Below, piece after piece: positions 1 to 11,057 of a stretch of 64,000 nucleotides of DNA. The stretch comes from an uncultured Ruegeria sp. (lineage in GTDB: Bacteria; Pseudomonadota; Alphaproteobacteria; Rhodobacterales; Rhodobacteraceae). The stretch spans positions 62,001-126,000 of the forward strand of contig NZ_CANMQQ010000008.1 of assembly GCF_947500045.1 (NCBI RefSeq), written 5' to 3'. The notes beneath the pieces were generated by a model. It had not been told where the DNA came from. It worked only from the letters and a program-made list of their open reading frames with translations, and searched no databases. A program made the translations under genes and the position numbers. Within the stretch, counting starts at the first letter, position 1. Each line of letters opens with the position of its first letter.

Positions 1-1368
1 CAGGCATACGGAAAATCCTGGGTTGTGGTTGCGGGCTCAGAAAGTAACTCGCTGAGCGTTATGGAACTGAGCGGTAGCGGCCAGCTTAGACCAACCGACC
101 ACATCCTGGATACATTGCACACACGATTCGAATCCGTGCAGGACCTTGCGGTGGTCGAGATTGCAGGACGGGTTTTTGTTCTGGCGGGGGGCGGGGATGA
201 CGGTGTTAGCCTGTTCACGATGACCCCGGACGGGCAACTCATCCATATGGACAGTTTCGCAGACACGTTGGAAAGCGGGCTACAGAATGTCGAAACCCTC
301 AGTGCCGCGCATGTGGGGGATGAGTTGCAGATATTTGCTACCGCTCAACAGGATGCGGGCCTGACACAACTCAACGTATCAGTTGCTGATCTTGGGGTTG
401 TTGCACAAGGCTATGGTTCGGTGACAGGGACCGCGCAAGACGACCTGCTGAGCGGGGGCATTCTTGACACGACGCTGAATGGCGGAGCAGGAAATGACAT
501 ACTGATCACTGGCACAAGCTCGACGATCATGACGGGAGGGGCGGGTGCGGATATATTTGTTGTTCGCCAAAACAGCGGCCCATCTGTAATCACAGATTTT
601 GAAATTGGAACAGATCGACTGGACTTGTCAGACTACGCCTTCCTCAGAACGCCTGCGCAGTTGGATTTCACGTCAACTGCAACTGGGGCCCGAATAGCCT
701 ATCGTGGCGAGACGATTGAATTGATTTCCGACACCAACGCTCCGTTGACCAGTACACAGGTATTTGGGGCGGGTTTCGGTGGGCCGGATCACATCCCGGT
801 CGATCTGGGATCAGGGCCAGACAACAATGCATCCGAGGGCTTTGCAGGGATGTTCACCCTTGATTCCGCCACTCAAAATCTCGCAGTAAAGGATGCAGAA
901 ATTCGGTTCACGCCTGATGGCGGCTCTCCCCTTACGGCCCAAGCCAATGAATACGGTGAGTTTGCTTTGAAGGTACCGGATGGGGTGTTTTCTGGCCAAT
1001 TGGAAATTATCAAATCTTATTCGACGGCGAGCAACGAGATTACCGCGCTGGACGCGCTGCAAGTATTGCGTATGTCTGTCGGTCTTGATCCGACCTGGGG
1101 CCCTGCGGTTGCAGAAAATTTCATCGCCGCCGACATTACCCGGGATGGATCCGTTAATGCGCTCGATGCACTGGCCATTCTTCAGGTCGCTGTTGGCCAA
1201 TCCACAGAGCATGACGCCGAATGGGTGTTCTTGGACGCAAACGCAGACCTTTCCGGTATCACCAGAAACAACGTAGTTTACGACACCGGGGCAGATGTCA
1301 CCATAGTTGACGGAGCTTTGTCGATCGACATGACCTCGGTTCTTCTGGGCAATGTCGATGCGGTTTGA
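1..1368 (+). CDS. RTX-type secreted protein with dockerin-like repeats (5' end outside window)
   Basis: The reading frame is open from base 1, so the N-terminus lies upstream. The first ~130 visible residues have repeated beta-rich segments resembling beta-propeller blades. Two glycine-rich calcium-binding nonapeptide (RTX) units follow, GGAGNDILITG (481-513) and GGAGADIFVV (535-564). The C-terminal third carries two dockerin-like EF-hand units: TALDALQVLRMSVG near 1040-1085 and DITRDGSVNALDALAILQVA at 1132-1191. RTX repeats fold on binding extracellular calcium and mark type I secretion substrates. A type I adaptor and ABC transporter lie 22 bases away on the opposite strand, convergent. The protein is probably exported to the surface or medium. 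The dockerin-like pair may bind a cohesin-like partner or simply bind calcium; I saw no cohesin in the window. The catalytic or adhesive role is unknown because the N-terminus is missing. Confidence 0.85.
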   Translation, partial: QAYGKSWVVVAGSESNSLSVMELSGSGQLRPTDHILDTLHTRFESVQDLAVVEIAGRVFVLAGGGDDGVSLFTMTPDGQLIHMDSFADTLESGLQNVETLSAAHVGDELQIFATAQQDAGLTQLNVSVADLGVVAQGYGSVTGTAQDDLLSGGILDTTLNGGAGNDILITGTSSTIMTGGAGADIFVVRQNSGPSVITDFEIGTDRLDLSDYAFLRTPAQLDFTSTATGARIAYRGETIELISDTNAPLTSTQVFGAGFGGPDHIPVDLGSGPDNNASEGFAGMFTLDSATQNLAVKDAEIRFTPDGGSPLTAQANEYGEFALKVPDGVFSGQLEIIKSYSTASNEITALDALQVLRMSVGLDPTWGPAVAENFIAADITRDGSVNALDALAILQVAVGQSTEHDAEWVFLDANADLSGITRNNVVYDTGADVTIVDGALSIDMTSVLLGNVDAV

Positions 1369-1389
1369 ATATGGGCTGCGCCGCCCGGA

Positions 1390-2700
1390 TCATTCCCGAA
1401 AGGCACGATAAAAGTAATCGGCGAAGGGTTTGATCAGATAGGAAAGCGGCGTGCGCTCATCTGTCTTGATCATAGCCTCGACCGGCATCCCAGGCAGCAA
1501 TTCCTGACCGTTTAACCGCGCGAGCTGGCCCTCATCAGGCACCACTTCAGCCCTATAGAAGGTAAAGCCGCTGGCCTCGTCAGTGAAGGTATCTGCCGAA
1601 ACATTGATGACATGACCGTCGATCTCGGGGGTATCGCGTTGGTTGAAGGCCGGAAACCGCAAGGCGACGTCCTGCCCGCGGTGCAGTTGGTCAACATGCA
1701 ACGCGTCGACACGTGCTGCAACCAACAACGGAGTATCCTGAGGCACGACATACATCATCGGCTCGCCCGGTTGTACCACAGACTGGATAGCGGACACCTG
1801 ACTGTCATAAACGGTGCCCGCAACAGGTGCGCGAATATCCAGGCGCGACAAACGCTCAGTGAGCGAGAGACGACGCTCGGCCAGCTCAAGCACGCGAGAT
1901 TGAACGTCTCGAAGCTCGGTGATTGCTTCTTCGCGTCGGGTGGCCTGCAGTTCGACAATCTGAATTTCGGTCGTGGCGATCTGACCGTTCAGACGGGCGA
2001 TCGTCGATTCCAGCCGACCGATTTGTCCCGTCAGGTCCGCTTCTTCCCTTTGTAAGGCAGATACACGGCTGGCTTGTGTCAAACCCCGTTGCAGCAACCC
2101 TTGCTGATCTTTGAGTTCGGTTCTGATGAGATCAACCTGAGTATTCAGCGATGCGAGCTGTGCCTGAATACCTTCAATCTCGTTTTCGATCTGGACCTTC
2201 TGCTTGCCCAACTGATCGATCTGCTGAGATAAAGTGTTCAGTCTTGCATCAAATAAACGCCTCTGGCCTGCCAGAAGATCGTCATCGATCATTTCGCGGG
2301 CCTTGAGTTCTTGCAGACTTTGGGCAAGCGCATCGGAATTTGCTCCATCCCTTTCTGCCTCTAGCCGAGCCATCCGGGCGAGCAACTCGAACAGCTGCGA
2401 TTCTACGATGGTTTTTTCCGACGCGAGGAATGTGTCATCGAGCCTCAACATCAAATCCCCGCGTATGACAGAATCACCGTCGCGCACGAAGATTTCCCCG
2501 ACAACCCCACCGTCAGGGTGCTCGATCACCTGACGCTTGCTTTGTACTTCAATCACGCCCTGAGAGATGATAGCCCCTGCGAGTTCGGTGCGGACACTCC
2601 AAACCCCCAATCCCAGAATAAGAATGGCCAAAGCGGAAATGCCTACAATCGCCGGAGCCTTGATGCTCCACGCCGGACGTGAACTGTTGTCTGACATCAT
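1390..2700 (-). CDS. Type I secretion periplasmic adaptor, HlyD/PrtE family
   Basis: A 436-residue membrane-fusion protein that bridges the inner-membrane ABC transporter and an outer-membrane TolC-type channel. It has one transmembrane helix near residues 15-35, a biotinyl/lipoyl-like half motif (EHPDGGVVGEIFVRDGDSV) near residues 60-80, and a long alpha-helical coiled-coil hairpin rich in Q, E, L and R (about 110-280). A second lipoyl half (DIRAPVAGTV) and a C-terminal beta-barrel typical of HlyD proteins follow. The ATG shares ATGA with the stop of the upstream transporter gene, indicating translational coupling, and AAGGTGG precedes it. No TolC gene is in the window. The probable cargo is the neighbouring RTX protein. 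Confidence 0.92.
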   Translation of the reverse strand: MMSDNSSRPAWSIKAPAIVGISALAILILGLGVWSVRTELAGAIISQGVIEVQSKRQVIEHPDGGVVGEIFVRDGDSVIRGDLMLRLDDTFLASEKTIVESQLFELLARMARLEAERDGANSDALAQSLQELKAREMIDDDLLAGQRRLFDARLNTLSQQIDQLGKQKVQIENEIEGIQAQLASLNTQVDLIRTELKDQQGLLQRGLTQASRVSALQREEADLTGQIGRLESTIARLNGQIATTEIQIVELQATRREEAITELRDVQSRVLELAERRLSLTERLSRLDIRAPVAGTVYDSQVSAIQSVVQPGEPMMYVVPQDTPLLVAARVDALHVDQLHRGQDVALRFPAFNQRDTPEIDGHVINVSADTFTDEASGFTFYRAEVVPDEGQLARLNGQELLPGMPVEAMIKTDERTPLSYLIKPFADYFYRAFRE

Positions 2701-4436
2701 TCACCCACCTTATTTAGGTGCCTTTTTATGACATTGGCGTTTTGCACCATCGTATTCAGAACCTCATCGCGTCCGCCGGATTTAACGATCTGGCCTTTTT
2801 CAACCACCACAAGATCATCGCACTCTGAAATGGCTTGTGGGCGATGGGTCATGATTATCGTCGATTTTCCAGCTTTCTTAAGCTCACGAACCGCTGTGTT
2901 CAGAGCCAGTGTTCCATCCGCATCAAGGGCCGAGTTTGGTTCATCCAAAATCAACACAACAGGATTGCCGTAAAGCGCCCGCGCAAGCGCAATCCGTTGT
3001 TTTTGCCCGCCAGACAGTTGACTGTCGTTCCCCTCAAGGAACGTGTCATACCCTTTTTCGAGCCCCAGGATCAAATCATGCGCATTTGCAGTTTTGGCTG
3101 CTGCTACAACGGCTTCGGGATCAGGCGTTTGTGACATTCGTGCGATATTCTCAGCCACAGTGCCATTGAACAGCGTCACCTGTTGCGGCAAATAGCCAAT
3201 GTGCTGACCAAGGTCATCCGGGTCGTATTGATCAAGTGTCGCCCCACCCAATCGAATTTCCCCGGCAGCCGGGGCCCACAATCCAAGCAGCGCTTTTGCA
3301 AGCGTTGTCTTGCCTGATCCGCTTTTACCGATCACACCAAGCGCCCGACCGGGCTCAAGCTCAAGTGCAGCATTGCGAAGTGTTGGTGTTTTGGCACCCG
3401 GCGGAATTACGGTCAGGCCCTTTGCCACAATATGTGCCTTGGGCGTGGGCAGTTTTGTACGCGATTCCTCGGGCGGTGTAGAATCGAGGAACTGGTTCAG
3501 GTTGATCCAAGCCATACGCGCACGTTCAATCATCGACCATTGGCCTACGGCCATTTCTATCGGTGCCAATGCACGACCCAAAAGAATCGTGCCCGCAATC
3601 ATCGCCCCGGGCGTCATTTCATTTTGAAGAACAAGCCATGCGCCAAGCGCCAGCATCGCCGATTGCAGAAACAGCCGCAGAGATTTGGTTAGCGAAGTGA
3701 AACTGCCGGTCCAATCACTGGCTGAAATGGACTGAGAGAGCGCTTCGGTACGTTGTTTAAGCCAACGCTTCGAGACATCTTCTTGCATCCCCTGCGACCT
3801 GACCACTTCAGCGGCCTGCCGGGCGTGTTCAGAAAAGGCGTTGGCCTTGGCAGTGGCGGTCTGAGCTTCGGCCACTTTGCGATGGGTAAGCCCTTGGTTA
3901 AGCAGGGCAATCACCACCAAGATTGCGCCACCTGCTACCGCCAGCCAGCCAAGCAGCGGGTGGAACAGGAAAATTGCCGCCAGAAATATTGGGGTCCACG
4001 GTATGTCCATTACCGCAAGTAATACGGGGGAGGCGCACAATGAACGAATAGACTCCAGATCACGCAAAGCCGTCGCTGGTGCTGACCGAATTTGCGGAAA
4101 CAATGCACGCCGCATCGTCCCCTCAAACACGCGCTCATCAAGGGCAGACTGAAAGCGCGCCCCGAATCTTGCGACGATCCGACCGCGCGCATAATCCAGC
4201 ATCGCCATCAGTGCATAAAGCAGCGCGACAAGCAGGAACAGTGCTGACAGGGTCTCGACCGAGCGTGATCCGAGTACGCGATCATACACCTGCAGCATGA
4301 ACAACGGACCAGTCAGCATCAGCATGTTGACAAACACGCTGAACAGAAAGGCAAGCGCAAGGAAACTGTTGCCCTGATTGCGTACATTTCGCAGCTCGTG
4401 ACGCTGGGGTGGGGTGTTTCGATTTTTCAAGCTCAC
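2697..4436 (-). CDS. Type I secretion ABC transporter/permease, PrtD family
   Basis: Fused membrane and ATPase protein that powers type I export of RTX-type substrates. The N-terminal half carries six predicted transmembrane helices, beginning with the PrtD-like stretch GPLFMLQVYDRVLGSRS. The C-terminal half is a complete ABC ATPase: Walker A GKSGSGKTT, signature LSGGQKQR, Walker B VLILDEP, D-loop SALD and the switch His in MTHR. There is no N-terminal C39 peptidase-like domain, as expected for the PrtD/LapB-less class. An upstream ATG at 4511 would add 25 unalignable residues. I prefer the GTG at 4436 because AAGGG lies 8 bases before it and the protein then starts as the family does. It overlaps the adaptor gene by 4 bases. 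Confidence 0.9.
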   Translation of the reverse strand: MSLKNRNTPPQRHELRNVRNQGNSFLALAFLFSVFVNMLMLTGPLFMLQVYDRVLGSRSVETLSALFLLVALLYALMAMLDYARGRIVARFGARFQSALDERVFEGTMRRALFPQIRSAPATALRDLESIRSLCASPVLLAVMDIPWTPIFLAAIFLFHPLLGWLAVAGGAILVVIALLNQGLTHRKVAEAQTATAKANAFSEHARQAAEVVRSQGMQEDVSKRWLKQRTEALSQSISASDWTGSFTSLTKSLRLFLQSAMLALGAWLVLQNEMTPGAMIAGTILLGRALAPIEMAVGQWSMIERARMAWINLNQFLDSTPPEESRTKLPTPKAHIVAKGLTVIPPGAKTPTLRNAALELEPGRALGVIGKSGSGKTTLAKALLGLWAPAAGEIRLGGATLDQYDPDDLGQHIGYLPQQVTLFNGTVAENIARMSQTPDPEAVVAAAKTANAHDLILGLEKGYDTFLEGNDSQLSGGQKQRIALARALYGNPVVLILDEPNSALDADGTLALNTAVRELKKAGKSTIIMTHRPQAISECDDLVVVEKGQIVKSGGRDEVLNTMVQNANVIKRHLNKVGE

Positions 4437-4717
4437 GCGGATGGCCCTTGATTGCTCACAAATGGAACTCGTCAAAAGCCAGACTTTCGGAACCCGAAGT
4501 CGACCCGACATTTGTGGTGACTATATCGGTGTGGTCGGGCAGGGACAACGCGCGTTATCCTCTCTGCGCTCTCTTTCGGCGGTCTTCGTTCCGTCAACGG
4601 TTCGAGAGCGGCAGGAACATGCCGACATTGTCACGCTGGTCCGCATCGCCCGCTCAAAACGTCACTTCAGGCTGCTTTTTTGCAGCCTACATGGAATTGG
4701 TCCTACCGGAAAATTGC

Positions 4718-6055
4718 TCAGGCACGAACGATGTGGCCCTCGGATGTGCGGTACTTACCACGAGTATCGATGAGAAGTTTGGCGTGCTTCCTGATCAGTT
4801 CATAATCAAAGGCATCATGGTTGGTTGCAAGAATTACCGCGTCATACTCCGCCAGAACTTCAGGGGTTAAATCGACGGACGAAAGCTCGAAGAAGTGCTC
4901 TCTCATCGTTGGGAATGTGGGTACATGCGGATCGGAGTAGCTTAGATCGCCGCCATTATCCCTGATCAACTCCATCAAAGTTACTGCAGGACTTTCTCGC
5001 ATATCGTCTACATTTTTCTTGTATGCGATGCCCAGAACCATGATCTTGCTATCGCGTACCGCCTTGCGGCGCTCATTGAGCGCGGATGCCAGTTTGCCAA
5101 ACACGTATTCCGGCATGGCGGTGTTCACCTCGCCAGCCAATTCAATGAACCGTGTATTGATGCCGTATTCGCGTGCTTTCCAGGTCAAGTAAAACGGGTC
5201 AATCGGAATGCAATGACCACCAAGACCTGGTCCAGGGTAATAGGGTGTGAAGCCAAACGGTTTGGTCGCCGCCGCATCGATCACTTCGAAAATATCAATC
5301 CCCATCCGGTCGGCCACGACCTTCATTTCGTTTACGAGACCTATATTTACCGCCCGGTGAATGTTTTCAAGCAGTTTTGTCATTTCAGCAGTTTCGGTCG
5401 AACTTACCGGCACAAGTTTGTCGATTGCTTGTTCATACAGCGCAAGACCGGCCTTCAGGCAAGCGTTACTATGGCCGCCAACCACTTTTGGGATCGTGTT
5501 TGTGGTATATTCAGGATTTGCAGGATCTTCTCGCTCGGGCGAATAGACGGCAAACAGGTCTTCGCCTACTTTTAGCCCATGCTTCTCAAGACGCGGTAAT
5601 ACCTCTTCTTTGGTCGTACCGGGATATGTTGTGCTTTCTAATGCCACCACCTGGCCCGTGCGCAAATGATCCGCAATCTGATCACAGGTATCTGTAACGA
5701 AGCTCAGATCCGGCTCGCGATATTTATTTAGGGGGGTTGGGACACACAGCATGATGCCGTCTGCCTCAGCAATTCTCGAAAAATCCGTGGTAGCTTCAAA
5801 ACCGTTACCCAAGGCTTCGGCGATACGTGCATCTTGGATATGTTCAATCGAGCTGTGGCCGGAGTTCAGCTCCTGCACCTTTGATTCATCAAGATCAAAG
5901 CCAAGAACCTTATATCCGATTTCCGAGTATCGCAGCGCCAGTGGTTGTCCAACATATCCCAATCCGACAATTCCGATCACTGCCTGTTTGTCAGATAGCT
6001 TCTTCAGTAAAGCTTTTAACGTAGAGTTCTTGGGTTTGTGTGTCTTCGTATTCAT
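4718..6055 (-). CDS. wbpA: UDP-N-acetylglucosamine 6-dehydrogenase (WbpA-like)
   Basis: Nucleotide-sugar dehydrogenase oxidising C6 of UDP-GlcNAc to UDP-GlcNAcA in two NAD+-dependent steps. The Rossmann motif is [20 protein letters not shown], followed by the family's SSIEHI stretch. The central dimerisation helix region contains [19 protein letters not shown], and the catalytic Cys lies in [16 protein letters not shown]. The C-terminal UDP-binding domain has [12 protein letters not shown]. Spacing and motifs match WbpA/TviB-type enzymes rather than UDP-glucose dehydrogenase. The frame extends to a TTG at 6148. I chose the ATG at 6055 because family members begin shortly before the Rossmann strand, although no strong ribosome site precedes it. 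With the wbpB- and wbpE-like genes nearby it supplies the first step towards UDP-GlcNAc(3NH2)A for surface glycan. Confidence 0.9.
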   Translation of the reverse strand: MNTKTHKPKNSTLKALLKKLSDKQAVIGIVGLGYVGQPLALRYSEIGYKVLGFDLDESKVQELNSGHSSIEHIQDARIAEALGNGFEATTDFSRIAEADGIMLCVPTPLNKYREPDLSFVTDTCDQIADHLRTGQVVALESTTYPGTTKEEVLPRLEKHGLKVGEDLFAVYSPEREDPANPEYTTNTIPKVVGGHSNACLKAGLALYEQAIDKLVPVSSTETAEMTKLLENIHRAVNIGLVNEMKVVADRMGIDIFEVIDAAATKPFGFTPYYPGPGLGGHCIPIDPFYLTWKAREYGINTRFIELAGEVNTAMPEYVFGKLASALNERRKAVRDSKIMVLGIAYKKNVDDMRESPAVTLMELIRDNGGDLSYSDPHVPTFPTMREHFFELSSVDLTPEVLAEYDAVILATNHDAFDYELIRKHAKLLIDTRGKYRTSEGHIVRA

Positions 6056-6224
6056 AATTTGCGTGCCGTATGAAATTCGTTGATTTTCCAGCTGCATGAT
6101 CGCGCTACATGGTTGACCCTCTAATAGCCACTTGGAGGAAAAGGGCAATGGTAAGCAGTTATGTAAACAAGGCTATCTAGTCCAATCCCAGTACACGTCC
6201 GTTCTGCCGCCTCGGGACCGGCAA

Positions 6225-7727
6225 CTAGATGCCTTCATATAGTGTCTTAAGCTTATTGGTTTGTGCTGCCCAACTATACTCGGCCCAAAGGCGCTCGGCC
6301 ATATCTGTGGCGAGTTTGAAACGCTCAGGTTGCTCAAGCACGTCCCGCAGCGCCATCGCGATAGACTGTGGGTCCGTTTGGTCCATCGATCTTCCTAATC
6401 CCAGTTTGTCAACGAAATCGCGCATATCGGGAAGGTCGGAAACACAGATTGGCAGACCGGCAAACGCTGCTTCAAAAAGCTTATTCGGCATAGAAAACCT
6501 ATAGCTCAACGACGCATCCTGAATTGGGCAAATTGCTACATCGGCAGATTTGATCGCCACTGGTACATCAGCAGCGGAAACGGGTGGCAACAACTTGACT
6601 CGATCAGCTACGCCTAGGTCCTGAGCTATATCCAACAGCCATTTATCATCGCGTTTATGTCTTGGCCCCAATGCAACAAGATACACATCGGGCAACATCA
6701 CGAGTGCTTCAAGTACTTTGTCCAATCCTCGATGAGCTGACTGGACACCACCCGTAAAGACAATAAGCGGTTTATCTTTGGCGATACCCGAATTGACCCT
6801 GATGCACAAAGAGTCCACGACTTGCTCATCTAGGTCGCACAGGAATTCAGGATCGATTTCCGGCACATTGAAGATAAGGGTTGGTCTGTTCTTGAAACGT
6901 CGGGAATAATACTCGGCAATCGACGGTGAGACCGTAATCATCTGGTCAACAAAGGGAAGACAATCATCTTCTAGTTTTTCTGCAAAACTCGTACCTTTTG
7001 TTGGGTTTTTCGTCGCCCGTGCTGGTTCATATTCATGTGCGTCGTAGATAAGTTTCGCTTGAAATTGCTTCGCAAGGACCACACCTGCAGGGAGGCAATA
7101 GATATCATGAACATGGATGATGTCGGGCGTGTCATCAAATCCCAATCCGCAAAGGTTTTCAGCGAAAATCAGCGATTCGAGCTGATAAAGGTTATGAAAA
7201 CCCTCTCTGACCTCTCGGGCTTTGCACATGAAGGACTTTAATTCTTGTCGGCGCTCGCCGAACCCACACTTGATTCTGGTTTTCCAAAGCAATCGCTTGT
7301 GCTTGGATTTTCGAGTGCGACGCTCTCGACCACTGCAGTCCTTATAGTACATTGGGTCGAGTATCTGTAATTCTTCGTCAGAGAGGAAGGTTCGAAATTT
7401 GGATTTGAGGGCGTTCAGTTGTGTGGCCGCCTCGATATATGGCTTTATGCGCAGCCTTACTTCGCTGGATACGCGATCTATGAAAAAGAACCGCTCAAGC
7501 ATAGTTTCGGTAATTCGCTCCGATGATTGCCAGTTGAACCGGGTGACCTGCATGCCATCGATATTGTCTTTCTGTGGCAAACCCCCAGGCCAGTCGCAAA
7601 AGATGTGAACATTGTGCCCTGCCGAACGAACCGCACGCGCCTCTTTCAGGACGCGCGCATCTGCCGTTATCTCGTGGTAGGTTAAACAAAAAACCGTTTT
7701 GGGAGATTTTCCGTGGATGCCTGACAT
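6225..7727 (-). CDS. Glycosyltransferase family 4 protein
   Basis: About 500 residues with GT-B architecture. The N-terminal acceptor half begins TVFCLTYHEITADARVLKEA and includes DIIHVHDIYCLPAGVVLAK. The C-terminal nucleotide-sugar domain includes FTGGVQSAHRGLDKVLEAL and the donor-binding loop SMPNKLFEAAFAGLPICVSD, with the conserved Glu of the GT4 EX7E region. A basic Arg/Lys-rich insertion (about residues 140-190) separates the halves and may sit near the membrane. It probably transfers a sugar onto a lipid-linked surface-polysaccharide intermediate; donor and acceptor cannot be told. It is divergent from the wbpB-like gene and upstream of the wbpA-like gene. The frame opens at a TTG (7742); the ATG at 7727 is more likely, though neither has a clear ribosome site. 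Confidence 0.85.
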   Translation of the reverse strand: MSGIHGKSPKTVFCLTYHEITADARVLKEARAVRSAGHNVHIFCDWPGGLPQKDNIDGMQVTRFNWQSSERITETMLERFFFIDRVSSEVRLRIKPYIEAATQLNALKSKFRTFLSDEELQILDPMYYKDCSGRERRTRKSKHKRLLWKTRIKCGFGERRQELKSFMCKAREVREGFHNLYQLESLIFAENLCGLGFDDTPDIIHVHDIYCLPAGVVLAKQFQAKLIYDAHEYEPARATKNPTKGTSFAEKLEDDCLPFVDQMITVSPSIAEYYSRRFKNRPTLIFNVPEIDPEFLCDLDEQVVDSLCIRVNSGIAKDKPLIVFTGGVQSAHRGLDKVLEALVMLPDVYLVALGPRHKRDDKWLLDIAQDLGVADRVKLLPPVSAADVPVAIKSADVAICPIQDASLSYRFSMPNKLFEAAFAGLPICVSDLPDMRDFVDKLGLGRSMDQTDPQSIAMALRDVLEQPERFKLATDMAERLWAEYSWAAQTNKLKTLYEGI

Positions 7728-7888
7728 GCGCGCGAAGACCAATCTAGATTAACAATCCGGATCGCTCTAGCAGAGGTTGATTATGGTTTCCAGTGCGATT
7801 GAAGTTGCTTTGTAAGTCCTCTCTATTGACTTCCCGCCAAAATTCTTGGATGCGCAGAAGCACTAATTGGGCACTTGGGAAGCATTGA

Positions 7889-8842
<954 letters not shown>

Positions 8843-8884
8843 TTGGGCCAGAATTTGTTGAACGGGTAGGGCGGTTTTGAAGCA

Positions 8885-9967
8885 ATGCAGTTTATTGACT
8901 TAGCAGAACAACAAAAACGTATCAAAGATCAGGTGGATGCCGGTATTGCACGGGTGTTGGCCCACGGAAAATATATCCTTGGTCCTGAAGTTGCCGAACT
9001 GGAAGGCAAACTGGCGGCATTCACTGGTGCCAAGCACTGCATCTCATGTGCCAACGGGACGGATGCTTTGCAGATTGCCCTTATGGCACTTGAGGTTGGT
9101 TCCGGTGATGAAGTCATCACACCCGGATTTTCATATATTGCCACGGCCGAAGCCGTCAGACTGCTGGGCGCAACGCCAGTTTATGTAGATATCGATCCAA
9201 CCAGCTATAATCTTGATCCCAACAAGTTAGACGCCGCAATTACGCCGCGAACAAAAGCCATTATTCCGGTGTCACTTTATGGCCAACCCGCTGATTTTGA
9301 ACGTATAAACGAAGTGGCTTCGGCACACGGATTGCCGGTTATAGAAGATGGCGCTCAAAGTTTTGGGGGTTCCCTGCATGGCAAACGGTCAGGGAACCTG
9401 TCAACGATTTCCTGCACGAGCTTTTTCCCATCGAAGCCCCTCGGCTGTTATGGAGATGGCGGTGCCATTTTCACCTCGGATGATGAGCTGAGCATCATTC
9501 TTCGCCAGATTGCTCGACACGGGCAGGATCGGCGTTATCACCATATCAGGGTGGGGGTAAACAGTCGTCTAGACACGCTGCAAGCCGCGATCTTGCTGTG
9601 CAAACTTGATGTTTTTGAAAATGAGTTGGCTTTACGAAACACGGTTGCCGACCGTTATAAATCGCTGTTGAGAAATACCAACATCGCGGCTCCGGCACTG
9701 ATGGACGGGGCCACCAGTGCATGGGCGCAATATACGATTCGCGTGGACAAACGCGAGGACGTGCAGGCCAGGCTCAAGGACGCAGGCGTTCCAACCGCAG
9801 TGCACTATCCGCTGCCATTGAACAAGCAACCTGCTGTATCTGACCCCAATGCTGATCTGCCCCTGGGGGATCAGGCTGCCGCAAGTGTGATCAGCCTGCC
9901 GATGCACCCTTATCTGCAGGAAAATACGCAACAGCAAATCATCGAGGCGCTGAAACAAGCAATCTGA
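8885..9967 (+). CDS. wbpE: PLP-dependent UDP-3-keto sugar aminotransferase (WbpE-like)
   Basis: DegT/DnrJ/EryC1-family aminotransferase, 360 residues. With glutamate as amino donor it converts UDP-3-keto-GlcNAcA to UDP-GlcNAc(3NH2)A. Diagnostic stretches are QRIKDQ-like N-terminus followed by GKYILGPEVAELE, CISCANGTDALQIALMAL (phosphate-cup region), GDEVITPGFSYIATAEAV, IEDGAQSFGG (Asp and Gln contacting the pyridine ring), SFFPSKPLGCYGDGGAIF with the PLP lysine in PSKPLG, and RHGQDRRYHHIRVGVNSRLD. The full length aligns from memory with WbpE. It lies 42 bases after the wbpB-like gene. The next pathway enzyme, a WbpD-type N-acetyltransferase, is not in this window. Confidence 0.93.
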   Translation: MQFIDLAEQQKRIKDQVDAGIARVLAHGKYILGPEVAELEGKLAAFTGAKHCISCANGTDALQIALMALEVGSGDEVITPGFSYIATAEAVRLLGATPVYVDIDPTSYNLDPNKLDAAITPRTKAIIPVSLYGQPADFERINEVASAHGLPVIEDGAQSFGGSLHGKRSGNLSTISCTSFFPSKPLGCYGDGGAIFTSDDELSIILRQIARHGQDRRYHHIRVGVNSRLDTLQAAILLCKLDVFENELALRNTVADRYKSLLRNTNIAAPALMDGATSAWAQYTIRVDKREDVQARLKDAGVPTAVHYPLPLNKQPAVSDPNADLPLGDQAAASVISLPMHPYLQENTQQQIIEALKQAI

Positions 9968-10043
9968 TTGCTGCCGATTTCCCAGAAAACGATTTATTCT
10001 TTCAGAAGGCGTGCAGATTCAGGCTTCGACCACTCTGCGGGCT

Positions 10044-11057
10044 CTATCTACCGTAATATGCTCGATACCAGTCCACAAAGGCCTGGATGCCATCCTTTAT
10101 CTCGGTTTTAGGGCGATATCCTGTCAGTCGGTGCAACAATTCTGCATTGGCCCAAGTCGCAGGCACGTCGCCCAGTTGCATTTCCATATAATTTCGGATC
10201 GCGGGCTTGCCCAGGCTTTCTTCGATTGCATCAATGAAGTCCAATAAGCGCACTTTGTCCGAATTTCCAATGTTCACAATGCGATATGGCGCAACGGGGC
10301 TTAGGCTGTCACCTTCGGCAATGTCTTCTGGCGTCTTGGGGCGAACCGGGACAACATCGATCAGCAGAGAGATAGCCCGCACCAGATCATCTACATAGGT
10401 GAAGTCGCGATACATGTCGCCGTGGTTGTATATGTCAATCGGGCGGTCCTCGAGGATCGCATCCGTGAACTTGAAGAACGCAAGGTCCGGGCGCCCCCAC
10501 GGGCCATAGACCGTGAAGAAGCGGAACATGGTTGTCGGCAGATCCCACAGATGTGCATAGGAATGCCCCATGGCTTCGTTTGCCTTTTTGGTGGCGGCAT
10601 ACATAGTCAGTTGATGATCCGCTTTTTCGCATTCGTCGAAGGGCATATCGGGATTGGCCCCGTAGATCGACGAGGTGGATGCCATCAGCAGATGTTGTAC
10701 TTTATGACGCCGCGCCGCTTCCATCACGTTGAATGTCCCTATGACATTGCTTTCGACATAGGCACGCGGATTTTCCAGGCTGTACCGAACGCCAGCCTGG
10801 GCTGCGAGGTGGATGATCACATCCGGTTCAAACGCATCGGCCATCTTGTCGAACAAGGCTGTGTCTTCCAACATGCCCTCATCGCATGAGAAATTCGGGT
10901 TTTCCAGCAACAGCGCATGTCGGCTCTGCTTGAGGCGGACATCATAGTAATCCGTCATCCCGTCGTAGCCGTGAACTCGTTTCCCGTTTTCGAGCAAAAG
11001 GTTGGCAAGATGAAAGCCGATAAATCCAGCGGTACCTGTGATCAGAACCTTTTGCAT
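10044..11057 (-). CDS. NAD-dependent epimerase, UDP-glucuronate 4-epimerase-like
   Basis: Extended short-chain dehydrogenase of about 337 residues. It has the Rossmann motif LITGTAGFIGFHLANLLLEN, then HLAAQAGVRYSLENPRAYVE, the catalytic Ser/Thr in MASTSSIYG and the YxxxK pair in YAATKKANE. FRFFTVYGPWGRPDLA is characteristic of UDP-glucuronate 4-epimerases (LspL/CapI group). It probably interconverts UDP-GlcA and UDP-GalA for surface polysaccharide. No UDP-glucose dehydrogenase is seen in the window; the only C6 dehydrogenase is the WbpA-like enzyme, so an acetamido-uronate substrate cannot be excluded. The ATG at 11057 is preferred over the one at 11105 because AAGGAAAC precedes it and the Rossmann strand starts immediately. 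Confidence 0.88.
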   Translation of the reverse strand: MQKVLITGTAGFIGFHLANLLLENGKRVHGYDGMTDYYDVRLKQSRHALLLENPNFSCDEGMLEDTALFDKMADAFEPDVIIHLAAQAGVRYSLENPRAYVESNVIGTFNVMEAARRHKVQHLLMASTSSIYGANPDMPFDECEKADHQLTMYAATKKANEAMGHSYAHLWDLPTTMFRFFTVYGPWGRPDLAFFKFTDAILEDRPIDIYNHGDMYRDFTYVDDLVRAISLLIDVVPVRPKTPEDIAEGDSLSPVAPYRIVNIGNSDKVRLLDFIDAIEESLGKPAIRNYMEMQLGDVPATWANAELLHRLTGYRPKTEIKDGIQAFVDWYRAYYGR

